Source: Mucilaginibacter sp. SMC90
Lineage (GTDB): Bacteria; Bacteroidota; Bacteroidia; Sphingobacteriales; Sphingobacteriaceae
NCBI RefSeq assembly: GCF_022811725.1
Contig: NZ_CP094527.1
Coordinates: 2,046,001 to 2,110,000 of the forward strand
Length of the DNA stretch: 64,000 nt
Direction: 5' to 3'
Shown here: positions 42,432 through 52,091 of the stretch, in pieces
How the letters are laid out: each line of letters starts with the position of its first letter
Numbering within the stretch: position 1 is the first letter of the stretch
Translations under genes and position numbers: made by a program
Notes under the pieces: generated by a model
What the model saw: only the letters and a program-made list of their open reading frames with translations
What the model was told of the DNA's origin: nothing
Database searches by the model: none

Positions 42432-45400
42432 ATGAAAAAGGGATCCTTCTGTTGTTTTGTTCTTTTTTTGATTATTTCTTCGGCCTATGCCCAGTCGCCC
42501 ATCAAAAATAAGATTCTCAACTATTCTTTAAAAAATGGTCTTTCATTCGGCATTGTAAACAGCATAACGCAGGATGATAAAGGCTTTATGTGGTTTGCAA
42601 CTAACGATGGGCTTAACCGTTTTGATGGTACAAGCTTTAAGGTTTTTAAATCACGCGCGGGCGACTCAACCGCTTTGGCCAGCAATTATGTACAGAAGGT
42701 TTTGTGCGATATACATGGCAATATCTGGGCATCATCGCGCAATGGCTTAAGCAAGCTTGATACCCGCACCGAAAAATTTGTGCACTACAAGCTAAAGCTA
42801 AACAGGGCAGTAAAAAGCGACATTGGCAATATCACACAAAGCCATGACGGTAACCTGTGGATCACATCTTATAACCTGGGTTTCTCTTACTTCGATATCA
42901 AAACCGCCAGCTTTAATAATTATACCCAGGTTAATTTACCTCATTTGGCAAGTAACCGGGTAATTTGCTTGTTTGAAGACTCGAAAGGCTTGCTGTGGGT
43001 AGGAACGCAGGAGGGTGGTATAAACATATTCAGGCATCAGGGCGGGGTAATTAACAAAAGTGAAGGTTTAACGCCACAGATAGCCAATCTGCCAGCCACC
43101 AGGATAAATGATATTTTTGAAGATCATTTTCATAACATCTGGATAGCAACCGGCAGCGGGCTTGTTTATTATAACCGCCAGGCCAATAAATTTACATTAC
43201 TGCAAACCGATCAGCCTGGTGTTAAAAGCAAAAGGGATATTTCACTTAATGAAGATAATGATGATCAATTGCTTGTTGGCTTGCAGGATGGGGGGCTTTT
43301 TAAACTTAATATAGGCTCTAACCCAAACTTTAATACAGCTAATTACTTTTTACAGCCTGTAACCGGCGACGACGGTTTTTATCTTACCCAGCGCTCTGTA
43401 CAAACACTTTTTATTGATAAGGATAAAAATGTTTGGGCCGGAACTTATGGCGATGGTATCTATATGATCAGCAGCATTAAAGAAAAGTTTTCGCTGATCA
43501 CTAAAAAGAAATACGAAGTAAGCGGGGAAAGTCCGATAAGGTTTTATGGCATGTGCCAGGACCGCGACGGCTTTTTATGGCTTGGAACTGATGGCGAGGG
43601 GCTATTTAAAACAAGTCCCAACGGTACGCTTATTAAGCAATATAAGGCTGATGGCCGGGCCGGCAGTATTACAGACAATGCTATTTTATACGGTTATACC
43701 GATAAAGACGGAAATGTTTGGTTTGGCACCTATGCTAAAGGATTACTGCTTTATAGCAAAAAAACGGACTCATTTACGTCATATGCGCATAACGCCAATG
43801 ATAATAAAAGCCTTGGGGGCAACGATGTCAGGGTAATTTACCAGGATAGCCGCAAAAATATTTGGGTTGGCACTAACGGCGGCGGTTTAAGCTTGTTTGA
43901 TCCGGCTACTAAAACTTTCAGTAATTATACCCCTGCCAACAGCGGTATTACTGCTTATGATGTGCGGGCCATTACCGAAGACGATCAGGGTAACCTGTGG
44001 ATAGGTACTTACGGCGGCGGTTTGGATTTTTATGATGCCCGGCAAAAAAAGTTCAGTAGGTATTTTAAGCCCGCCGATGAAAAAAATAACCTGCCGGGAC
44101 AGGTGATATTTTCACTTTATGCCGATAAACAGCACCGCTTGTGGATAGCTACAGAGGGGGAGGGCCTCATAGCGTACAACCTTAAAAACAAATCATTTAA
44201 TAAATTCAACGAAACCAATGGCCTTGCCAATAATACTGTTTCTGCTTTTAAGGAAGTTGCCGACGGTACATTGTGGATGAGCACTAACAAAGGCCTGTCA
44301 AATCTTAACCCTGCAACCGGTAAAATATTAAATTACGATCAATCCGACGGTTTGCAGGCAGGGCAGTTTAACGCGGGCTCTGTTTTGTTTGATGCCGATA
44401 ATAGCCTCATGTATTTTGGAGGAACAGAGGGGCTTAATTTCTTCGATCCGGGAAAAGTAAATAAAAGCAATTATCAACCTAAAGTTATTATAACCGGTCT
44501 GCAGATATTTGGTAAGCAGGTTGAGGTTGGCGAGCAGGACAAAAACCGCACTGTTTTAACCCAGGCCATTAACGAAACCAGCCAGATCACGCTTGGGCCC
44601 GATCAATCAGTATTTTCAATTCAGTATGCTTCTTTGAACTATACCTATCCAAATAAAGGCGGCTTTGCCTATAAATTGGATGGTTTGGATAAAACCTGGA
44701 ACTATGTTGGCGATCAGCGCCTGGCCACCTACCGGTATCTTGAGCCGGGCGTTTACACGTTTAAGGTAAAAGCATCTAACCAGGATGGTTTATGGTTTGA
44801 TAATTATGCTACATTACAGGTTAAGATCCTGCCGCCATGGTATAAAACATGGTGGGCCTATTTAATTTACATAGCGGCGGCCGGCTTTGTTATCTACTAC
44901 TATATGCTGTACAGGGCGCGCCAAACCCGGCTCAAATATGAAATCAAAGTGGCCCAGCTTTCGGCCGAAAAAGATAAGGAGCTTAATGAACGTAAACTTT
45001 CCTTTTTTACCAATATCTCGCATGAGTTCCGTACACCTTTAACGCTTATCATCAACCCTGTAAAAGATATGTTGTTTGGCAAAAGCGAAGCCACCGACGA
45101 TGCCGGAAACCTTCATATTATTTATAAGAACGCGCGCCGTTTGCTGAGCCTGGTTGATCAGCTCCTGCTTTTCAGGAAAGCCGAAAGTGATACTGATAAG
45201 CTTAAAATTGTACGCCTTAATATCGTATCGCTTTGCCACGAGGTGTTTTTGTGTTTTAACCACCAGGCACGTACAAAGCATATCCAGTTTGATTTTATTA
45301 GCGAAAAAGATGCGATTGAAATTTATGCCGACAGGGAAAAAATGGAAATCGCCTTATTTAACCTGATCTCGAATGCATTGAAATTTACTCCCGAATATGG

Positions 45401-46619
45401 TTTGGTGAGTTGTACCATAACCGATCTAAATGATAAAGTTACCATCGAAATTAAAGATAGCGGCTGTGGTATAGCCGAGGGTACCGGCGATCAGCTATTT
45501 GGCAAGTTTTATCAGTTACAAAACTCGGCGCCATTGGCGGGCGGTTTTGGTATCGGGCTTTATCTTGTTAAAGCATTTATTGAAAACCATAAGGGAAATA
45601 TCAGTTATACCAGTCAGCAGGGGCAGGGTACGGTGTTTCATGTGTCGCTGCTAAAAGGCAGGGAGCATTTTGGGCAGCAGTTTGTTTTTGAAGATGTTGC
45701 CGAAACATCGGTATTCCTGGATGAGCTGATGGAAAACAAAGGCGAACTGGTAGCAGTTGAAGCAGTGAATACGGTAACAGCTAAGAGTCCGGAGGGGTTA
45801 AGCTCTGATACTAAAACTATGCTGCTGATTGATGATAACCAGCAGATCCGCACCTATCTAAAACAGATATTTAGTGGCGAATTTGAAATTTTTGAGGCCG
45901 ATAATGGTACCGATGGTCTTGAACTTGCTTATCACCTGGTGCCCGATATTGTGATAAGCGATGTGATGATGCAGGGTTTAAGCGGTATTGAGGTGTGCAG
46001 CCGCATTAAGGAGGACCCTGTTTTAAACCACATCCCGGTGATATTGCTTACTGCCAGTTCGTCGCCCGAAATAAAACTTAAAGGCATTGAGGGCGGGGCC
46101 GACGATTATATCAGTAAACCTTTTGAAAAAGAGATTCTGGTGGCCCGTGTAAACGGTATCCTGAAAAGCAGGAACAATCTGCAAAAGTATTTCTATAATG
46201 AAATAACGCTTAATAAATCCAACGACCTGAAAATTTCGCAGGAGTATAAGGAGTTTTTAGAAAAATGCCTGCAGATAGTTGAGCAGCATTTGACCGATCC
46301 TGATTTCAGTATTAAAACGCTTGCTGCCGAAATAGGCATGAGCCACTCTAATTTATATAAGCGCATCAAATCCATTTCGGGGCAATCGGCAAACAGTTTC
46401 ATCCGTTTTATCCGCTTGCGTAAGGCTGCCGAAATCTTGCTCACAACAGACAGCACTGTTTATGAAACAGCGTATAAAGTGGGTTTAAATGATTTGAAAT
46501 ACTTCAGGGAGCAGTTCAATAAACTGTTTGGGATAAATCCGTCAGACTATATCAAAAAATATCGTAAGCCCTTTCACAATAACTACAACGTGAACCGCGA
46601 CGTGATCAGGGAAAATTAA
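42432..46619 (+). CDS. Hybrid two-component system regulator (HTCS) of the galactan-type PUL
   Basis: I chose ATG 42432 (MKKGSFCCFVLFLIISSAYAQ), giving 1395 residues. Periplasmic two-component-regulator propeller repeats (patterns like GNVWFGTYAKG and KNIWVGTNGGG) fill about residues 25-690, followed by a Y_Y_Y domain and one membrane helix near 815-835. The histidine kinase has His864 in NISHEFRTP, then an HATPase domain, a receiver with Asp1177 (ISDVMMQG) and a C-terminal AraC-type helix-turn-helix (about 1290-1385). Such single-protein sensors detect oligosaccharides in the periplasm and switch on the neighbouring PUL, here the SusCD and hydrolase genes from 47099. Confidence 0.95.
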   Translation: MKKGSFCCFVLFLIISSAYAQSPIKNKILNYSLKNGLSFGIVNSITQDDKGFMWFATNDGLNRFDGTSFKVFKSRAGDSTALASNYVQKVLCDIHGNIWASSRNGLSKLDTRTEKFVHYKLKLNRAVKSDIGNITQSHDGNLWITSYNLGFSYFDIKTASFNNYTQVNLPHLASNRVICLFEDSKGLLWVGTQEGGINIFRHQGGVINKSEGLTPQIANLPATRINDIFEDHFHNIWIATGSGLVYYNRQANKFTLLQTDQPGVKSKRDISLNEDNDDQLLVGLQDGGLFKLNIGSNPNFNTANYFLQPVTGDDGFYLTQRSVQTLFIDKDKNVWAGTYGDGIYMISSIKEKFSLITKKKYEVSGESPIRFYGMCQDRDGFLWLGTDGEGLFKTSPNGTLIKQYKADGRAGSITDNAILYGYTDKDGNVWFGTYAKGLLLYSKKTDSFTSYAHNANDNKSLGGNDVRVIYQDSRKNIWVGTNGGGLSLFDPATKTFSNYTPANSGITAYDVRAITEDDQGNLWIGTYGGGLDFYDARQKKFSRYFKPADEKNNLPGQVIFSLYADKQHRLWIATEGEGLIAYNLKNKSFNKFNETNGLANNTVSAFKEVADGTLWMSTNKGLSNLNPATGKILNYDQSDGLQAGQFNAGSVLFDADNSLMYFGGTEGLNFFDPGKVNKSNYQPKVIITGLQIFGKQVEVGEQDKNRTVLTQAINETSQITLGPDQSVFSIQYASLNYTYPNKGGFAYKLDGLDKTWNYVGDQRLATYRYLEPGVYTFKVKASNQDGLWFDNYATLQVKILPPWYKTWWAYLIYIAAAGFVIYYYMLYRARQTRLKYEIKVAQLSAEKDKELNERKLSFFTNISHEFRTPLTLIINPVKDMLFGKSEATDDAGNLHIIYKNARRLLSLVDQLLLFRKAESDTDKLKIVRLNIVSLCHEVFLCFNHQARTKHIQFDFISEKDAIEIYADREKMEIALFNLISNALKFTPEYGLVSCTITDLNDKVTIEIKDSGCGIAEGTGDQLFGKFYQLQNSAPLAGGFGIGLYLVKAFIENHKGNISYTSQQGQGTVFHVSLLKGREHFGQQFVFEDVAETSVFLDELMENKGELVAVEAVNTVTAKSPEGLSSDTKTMLLIDDNQQIRTYLKQIFSGEFEIFEADNGTDGLELAYHLVPDIVISDVMMQGLSGIEVCSRIKEDPVLNHIPVILLTASSSPEIKLKGIEGGADDYISKPFEKEILVARVNGILKSRNNLQKYFYNEITLNKSNDLKISQEYKEFLEKCLQIVEQHLTDPDFSIKTLAAEIGMSHSNLYKRIKSISGQSANSFIRFIRLRKAAEILLTTDSTVYETAYKVGLNDLKYFREQFNKLFGINPSDYIKKYRKPFHNNYNVNRDVIREN

Positions 46620-46646
46620 TTGTTTATTATCCGATAGCTTACTCTC

Positions 46647-46681
46647 CCGGTCTGCACTTTTGCTGCATGACCGGCTTTTTT
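46647..46681 (+). terminator. Intrinsic terminator after the HTCS gene
   Basis: CCGGTC-TGCA and TGCA-T-GACCGG form a stem around CTTTTGC, followed by CTTTTTT. It separates the regulator transcript from the susC transcript. Confidence 0.8.
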
Positions 46682-46804
46682 GCTTTGTCATAATGTAAAA
46701 GCTTATTAGCTTTTGTTATAATTCGGCCTCGTTTCGTAATGCGGCGATAGTGAGTACGGGCAAACTGATAGCGGAGTAGGTAAATGTGTTGATATGTTTT
46801 TTGT

Positions 46805-46907
46805 CCCCCTTGCAAGTATTAATTTACCCCCTCTCCAAAAAGCCTCAAAATCACTGTTTTTGAAGGTTTTTTATCAAATACCCCCTGTCATAATCAGAAT
46901 TTACCCC
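46805..46907 (+). promoter_or_regulatory. Candidate HTCS operator: paired C-run motifs
   Basis: Four C-runs lie upstream of susC: CCCCC at 46805 and 46827, CCCCC at 46881 and CCCC at 46904. Within each pair the spacing is 22-23 bases, two helical turns. Two share the longer word AATTTACCCC, and a third reads AAATACCCCC. This is the main structure in the 479-base gap 46620-47098. A short open frame at 46794-47078 there has no coding signs. Confidence 0.45.
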
Positions 46908-47098
46908 TCACTCTTTTTTTGCTTTAAAACGCAATTTAGCCCTACCAATAACCAAGGTTTAAACCAAACTTTTGTACTGCACATAAAAGTTACCGGGGAA
47001 AAGGAGGCGGTAGTTATCGATACCAAATCTGCTTTCCTGATTTGTGCGGCCCGCAACCGTAAGGTTAAACCAATTTAAAAACCAATTTTAATAACCAT

Positions 47099-50000
47099 AT
47101 GAAACCAAATTTACTCGAAAAGGATTCTCCTCATCGGAAAAGGTCACCCCGCTTTTTCGTCGTTGCGGCCAGCATGGCCGTTGCTTGTTTCGCTACAGTC
47201 CAGATGCCGGTAATGGCTTTTGCGGGTACCATTAACGAGCAGCGCTTACCTGATGCCAGAATAACCGGTAAAGTTACCGACGAAAAAGGCGAAACATTGC
47301 CAGGTGTAAGTGTAGCTTTAAAAGGAACATCAACAGGTGTAGTTACCGATATTAACGGTAAGTTTAGCCTTAACGTTCCCAATGCCTCATCAGGTACGCT
47401 GGTGTTTAGCTACATTGGTTACACAGCCCAGGAGGTTATTCTGAATGGACAAACTACTATCAACGTACAATTAACAGCCGATTCAAAATCATTGAACGAG
47501 GTGGTTGTTGTAGGTTACGGTACCCAGAAAAAAGCAACTTTAACGGGGTCAATATCCCAGGTAAAAGGTGCAGAGCTGGTGAAAAGTCCTCAGCCCAACT
47601 TATCTAACTCAATAGCCGGCCGTTTCTCGGGCGTTATTGTTAACAACCGTAGCGGTGAGCCTGGTTATGACGGTTCAAATATCACCGTACGTGGTTTGGC
47701 TACAACAGGCAGCAACAACGTATTGATCGTTGTTGACGGTATTCCTGGTCAGATAGGTGGTTTGGAAAGGCTTGACCCTAACGATATCGAAAGCATGTCG
47801 GTATTAAAGGATGCATCTGCTGCTATTTACGGTAACCGTGCAGCAAACGGTGTTATCCTCATCACCACCAAACGTGGTAAAACAGGTAAGCCAACTATCA
47901 ATTACAGCTTTAACCAGGGCTTTGCTTCTCCTACCCGTTTGCCAAAAATGGCCGATGCAGCAACTTACGCCCAGATCATGAACGAGATCAACCTTGATTC
48001 GAACCCGAATGGTGGCCCGAACCAGGCATATACTGCTGATCAGATCCAGAAATTTAAAGACGGATCAGACCCGTTAAACTATCCGAATACTGACTGGGAA
48101 AAACAAACCCTTAAAGGCTCTGCTCTGCAAAACCAGCATAGCCTTTCAGTTAACGGTGGTAGCGAAGATGTAAAATACTTTGTGTCGTTAGGTACATTAT
48201 ACCAGGACGGTATTTACAAAAGTGGTGTTACCAAATATCACCAGTACAATTTCCGCTCAAACATTGATGCTAATGTTACCAAACGTTTAAAAGTTGGTTT
48301 ATCATTATCTGGCCGTCAGGAAGACAGACAGTTTCCGGTAACAGGTGCTGGTGATCTGTTCCGTTCTGTGTACAGGGCAAAGCCTATTGTTGCAGCGTAT
48401 TATCCTAACGGAGACCCAACAACAGGTATCGAAAACAATAACCCTGCAGTACAGGTAACTGATTTGGGCGGTACCAACAATAATCCAACACAAGTTTTCA
48501 ATGGTATTTTGAGAGGCAGTTACTCCATTCCGGGTATCGAAGGCCTTTCATTAGATGGCTTCTTTTCGGTAGATAAGTCTAATACCTTTGATAAAAACTT
48601 CAGCAAACCATATAATCTTTATAGTTACAGCGCCACTACAGATGTATATACACCTGTAATTGTTGGTGGTAACAATAACAAGGCAACGCTGTTTGAATCG
48701 CAGAATAACCAATCGCTTATTACCTCAAACATTAAGTTGAATTTTGTACGCAAGTATGGTTTACACGATATTAATGCATTTGTTGGCTATGAGCAAAGCA
48801 AAAACCATCTTGAATATTTTGATGCAACACGCTTCAACTACTTGTCATCGCAATTACCTGAACTTTCACAAGGTGGCGGTGCGGCAACCGATTATCTTAA
48901 CTCAGGTTACAGTTCAAACTATAACCGCCGAAGCGTGATCAGCCGTTTGGCTTATGCTTACGATGAGAAGTATTTATTTGAAGGCCAGTTTCGTGCTGAC
49001 GGCAGCTCAATTTTCCCTCCGGGAAAACAATGGGGCTATTTCCCTTCTGCATCGGTAGGTTGGAGAGTTTCAAAAGAAGACTGGTTTAAAAACAGCGTTA
49101 ACTTTTTTGACGACTTAAAGATAAGGGCTTCATATGGTTCGTTAGGTAACGACAACGTGAGTGGTTTCCAGTATTTTGACAATTATGTTTTGGTTAATAA
49201 TGGCTTGGTGGCAACTGCACCAGGAAGCGGTTCAAACACTGCACAGCCAAACGTTAATCTTGTAAAGCTTGCCAATCCTAACATCACCTGGGAAGTTGCT
49301 AAAAAACTGGATATTGGTATCAATGCCACTTTTCTGCACAACTTCACTATTGAGGCTATTTATTTCCAGCAAAAACGATCTGATATCCTAACAAACAGAA
49401 GCGCTTCGCTTCCGGGATCTTCAGGTATCGTGAACCCTTTCAATGATGGTTCTGCAACATATACTCCTTTAGTACCTTCAGAAAATATAGGTAAAGTAAA
49501 CAGTAAGGGTTTTGAAGCAACTTTAAGTTATAACCATACAGGTCGTGAATTTAGCTGGGGCGTAAGCGGTAACATTACTTATGCTAAAAGCAAGATCATC
49601 TTTATTGATGAAGCAAGCGGTACTTTAGATTATCAGCGTCAAACCGGGTTGCCATTAGGTACATCACTGCTTTACGATGCCATCGGTATTTTCCGCACCC
49701 AGGCCGATCTTGATGCCTATCCGCACGTAACCGGAGCAAAAGTAGGCGACCTGAAATACCTCGATTATAATAAAGACGGACAAATCACTGCCGACGACCA
49801 AACCCGTACAAAATACGGCAACATCCCACAAATCACCTACGGATTTAACCTTAATGCTGCCTACAAAGGATTTGATTTATCGGTGCTGTTTGCAGGCCAG
49901 GCCCAGGTTAGCCAATATGTATTACCAGAGGCCGGTAGCGTAGGTAACTTTTACAGTAGCTGGGCCGATAACCGGTTTAGCGCTTCAAACACAAACGGCA

Positions 50001-50296
50001 GCTATCCAAGGGTAACCGACCGTGCTTCAAACGCTATTAGTGGTGGTTTATATAACAACACCTTTTGGCTTAATGATGCATCATTCCTGAGGTTAAAGAA
50101 TGTGCAGTTAGGTTATAACTTCAATTCACCGTTCCTTTCAAAAATTAAGCTTGGTGGCTTAAGGGTGTACGCAAGCGCGTTTAACCTGTTCACCATTAGC
50201 AAAGTGAAAGATTATGACCCGGAAGGAATCAGCGGCAGCGGCCAGTTTTATCCGCAACAGCGAATTATTAACCTGGGTGTTAACGTGAAATTTTAA
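47099..50296 (+). CDS. SusC/RagA-family TonB-linked outer-membrane transporter (galactan-type PUL)
   Basis: The 1065-residue protein has a late signal segment (RFFVVAASMAVACFATVQMP) after a basic N terminus, a CarboxypepD_reg-like domain (about 52-130; GKVTDEKGETLPGVSVALKG), the SusC consensus EVVVVGYGTQKKATLTGSIS, a plug and a barrel ending GVNVKF. With the SusD-like protein 13 bp downstream it imports oligosaccharides. The complete set of four hydrolases after it and the HTCS before it mark a standard PUL. Confidence 0.95.
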   Translation: MKPNLLEKDSPHRKRSPRFFVVAASMAVACFATVQMPVMAFAGTINEQRLPDARITGKVTDEKGETLPGVSVALKGTSTGVVTDINGKFSLNVPNASSGTLVFSYIGYTAQEVILNGQTTINVQLTADSKSLNEVVVVGYGTQKKATLTGSISQVKGAELVKSPQPNLSNSIAGRFSGVIVNNRSGEPGYDGSNITVRGLATTGSNNVLIVVDGIPGQIGGLERLDPNDIESMSVLKDASAAIYGNRAANGVILITTKRGKTGKPTINYSFNQGFASPTRLPKMADAATYAQIMNEINLDSNPNGGPNQAYTADQIQKFKDGSDPLNYPNTDWEKQTLKGSALQNQHSLSVNGGSEDVKYFVSLGTLYQDGIYKSGVTKYHQYNFRSNIDANVTKRLKVGLSLSGRQEDRQFPVTGAGDLFRSVYRAKPIVAAYYPNGDPTTGIENNNPAVQVTDLGGTNNNPTQVFNGILRGSYSIPGIEGLSLDGFFSVDKSNTFDKNFSKPYNLYSYSATTDVYTPVIVGGNNNKATLFESQNNQSLITSNIKLNFVRKYGLHDINAFVGYEQSKNHLEYFDATRFNYLSSQLPELSQGGGAATDYLNSGYSSNYNRRSVISRLAYAYDEKYLFEGQFRADGSSIFPPGKQWGYFPSASVGWRVSKEDWFKNSVNFFDDLKIRASYGSLGNDNVSGFQYFDNYVLVNNGLVATAPGSGSNTAQPNVNLVKLANPNITWEVAKKLDIGINATFLHNFTIEAIYFQQKRSDILTNRSASLPGSSGIVNPFNDGSATYTPLVPSENIGKVNSKGFEATLSYNHTGREFSWGVSGNITYAKSKIIFIDEASGTLDYQRQTGLPLGTSLLYDAIGIFRTQADLDAYPHVTGAKVGDLKYLDYNKDGQITADDQTRTKYGNIPQITYGFNLNAAYKGFDLSVLFAGQAQVSQYVLPEAGSVGNFYSSWADNRFSASNTNGSYPRVTDRASNAISGGLYNNTFWLNDASFLRLKNVQLGYNFNSPFLSKIKLGGLRVYASAFNLFTISKVKDYDPEGISGSGQFYPQQRIINLGVNVKF

Positions 50297-50309
50297 TCAG
50301 TAAACAACA

Positions 50310-52016
50310 ATGAAACTACAATATAAAACCCCATTATATATGATGATGATATGCGGTACTATGCTAAGTATCACATCATGTAAAAAAGATCTGTTGAATG
50401 TGCAGGCTACCGACAGGATCTCTACAGTTGCTGTAGAGACGGATACGGCCGTATTTGAGGCATTCGTAGCTAACCGTTACATAGGTGCAAGATTACAGGA
50501 TAAAGAAGGCGATGGTTCAAACCCTGGTTTTGGCCGCGGCTTTGAGTATAGCATGTGGAGCTCCCTGACCGACGAATCTATTTATAATAATGATGACGCT
50601 ACCTGGCTTATTCAAAGAGGGCAGCTGGCACCCGAAAACTTAGGTGGCGCAGGTGTACTTTGGGCACGCAGCTACCGGAGCATCAGGGAATGTAACTATG
50701 CTTTGAGCATTTTGCCGAAAATAACCATGAGCGCGCCGCGTAAAACACGGCTTGAAGGTGAACTTAAATTTATCAGGGCTTTCCGCTACCAGGATTTGAT
50801 CCGTAACTATGGCGGCGTTGTTTTGATCGGCGATAAGGTTAGCGAGCTTACCGATAATTTACAAGACCCATCACTGTTTAAACGCGCTTCGATCAAAGAG
50901 AGTATTGACTACGCGGTTGCACAGCTTGATGATGCCGCTTCAAAATTACCGTTAGATAATGATGGCAGCTGGCTTTTAGGACGTGCTACAAAAGGCGCGG
51001 CGCTGGCTTTAAAATCGAGGTTGACCCTTTATGCAGCAAGTCCGCTATACGCTGCAGGTACCTGGGCTGATGCTGTTACAGCAGCGCAGGCCGTTATCAG
51101 TCTTAACAAGTATGGTATTTACACAGGCGGCTATGGCAACCTGTTTTTAACCAATGAAACCAATGAGGCTATTTTTGAGCGTTTATATACCAAAAATGCT
51201 AACCATACCCACCTGGAAATAGCTAACGGGCCAAACGGATACGGTGGCTGGGCAGGTAATACCCCGCTGCAAAATTTGGTTGATGATTATGAAATGGATA
51301 ATGGTAAAGCCATTACCGATCCAACATCAGGCTATGACCCAACACACCCTTATGATCACCGCGACCCAAGGTTTGCTGCGACCGTTTTATATAATGGTGC
51401 TCTTTACCGCGGACAAACAGTTGATTCTTATATCCCGGGTGGTAAGGATAGCAAAGACGGACCTGATAACTGGAACACTACCAAAACAGGTTATTATCTT
51501 AAAAAATACATGAATGATGCGTATCCGCTGCAAAACCCATGGGGTAATGCCGGTTTCCAGCCGTGGATCTATTTCCGCTATGCTGAGATCCTGTTAAACT
51601 TTGCCGAGGCTGCTAATGAGGCTTACGGGCCGGATGTTGTTCCTTCAGGTTCATCGTTCTCTGCACGTGCAGCTATTAACCAGATCCGTTCGCGTCCGGG
51701 TGTTAATATGCCTGCTTTAGCGGGCGGGCTTTCACAATCGCAAATGCGTGATGCAGTACGTTATGAGCGCCGTGTTGAACTTGCTTTCGAAGAGCACCGT
51801 TTTTATGACGTACGCCGCTGGAAAATTGCCGACGTTACCGAAAATAAACCGGCAGCCGGTGTGATCATCACCAAGAACGCCAACGGCAGCTTTGTTTATA
51901 CGCCGAAAGTAGCATTAGATGGTCGTATGTTTGCTACCAAACATTACTGGTTACCGATACCAAGGGCTGAAATCCAGGCATCAGGCGGTCAGCTACAACA
52001 AAACCCAGGTTACTAA
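50310..52016 (+). CDS. SusD/RagB-family surface glycan-binding lipoprotein
   Basis: The 568-residue lipoprotein has the lipobox SITSC followed by KKDLLNVQ. It has the SusD-type helices (RSYRECNYALSILPK-like, here RSIRECNYALSILPK), GEAKFIRAFRYQDL-like GELKFIRAFRYQDL, and the C-terminal VRYERRVELAFEEHRFYDVR-W motif. It pairs with the SusC at 47099. A terminator-like hairpin right after the stop may lower transcription of the enzyme genes relative to the transporter pair. Confidence 0.95.
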   Translation: MKLQYKTPLYMMMICGTMLSITSCKKDLLNVQATDRISTVAVETDTAVFEAFVANRYIGARLQDKEGDGSNPGFGRGFEYSMWSSLTDESIYNNDDATWLIQRGQLAPENLGGAGVLWARSYRSIRECNYALSILPKITMSAPRKTRLEGELKFIRAFRYQDLIRNYGGVVLIGDKVSELTDNLQDPSLFKRASIKESIDYAVAQLDDAASKLPLDNDGSWLLGRATKGAALALKSRLTLYAASPLYAAGTWADAVTAAQAVISLNKYGIYTGGYGNLFLTNETNEAIFERLYTKNANHTHLEIANGPNGYGGWAGNTPLQNLVDDYEMDNGKAITDPTSGYDPTHPYDHRDPRFAATVLYNGALYRGQTVDSYIPGGKDSKDGPDNWNTTKTGYYLKKYMNDAYPLQNPWGNAGFQPWIYFRYAEILLNFAEAANEAYGPDVVPSGSSFSARAAINQIRSRPGVNMPALAGGLSQSQMRDAVRYERRVELAFEEHRFYDVRRWKIADVTENKPAAGVIITKNANGSFVYTPKVALDGRMFATKHYWLPIPRAEIQASGGQLQQNPGY

Positions 52017-52029
52017 CAACCAATATTTC

Positions 52030-52060
52030 GGGGGAAGAGCATCTTTCTTCCCCCTTTTTT
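52030..52060 (+). terminator. Hairpin with T-tract between susD and the GH5 gene
   Basis: GGGGGAAGA (52030-52038) and TCTTCCCCC (52046-52054) form a 9-bp stem followed by six T. It looks like a complete intrinsic terminator inside the PUL, 14 bases after the susD stop. Confidence 0.8.
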
Positions 52061-52091
52061 CTCCCCCCAATTATAACCTATATAGCAAATT

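Noticed and set aside
46794..47078. 95-codon open frame upstream of susC
   Set aside because: It starts amid T- and C-rich control sequence, has no domain-like pattern, overlaps the candidate operator and ends just before susC; more likely untranslated leader.
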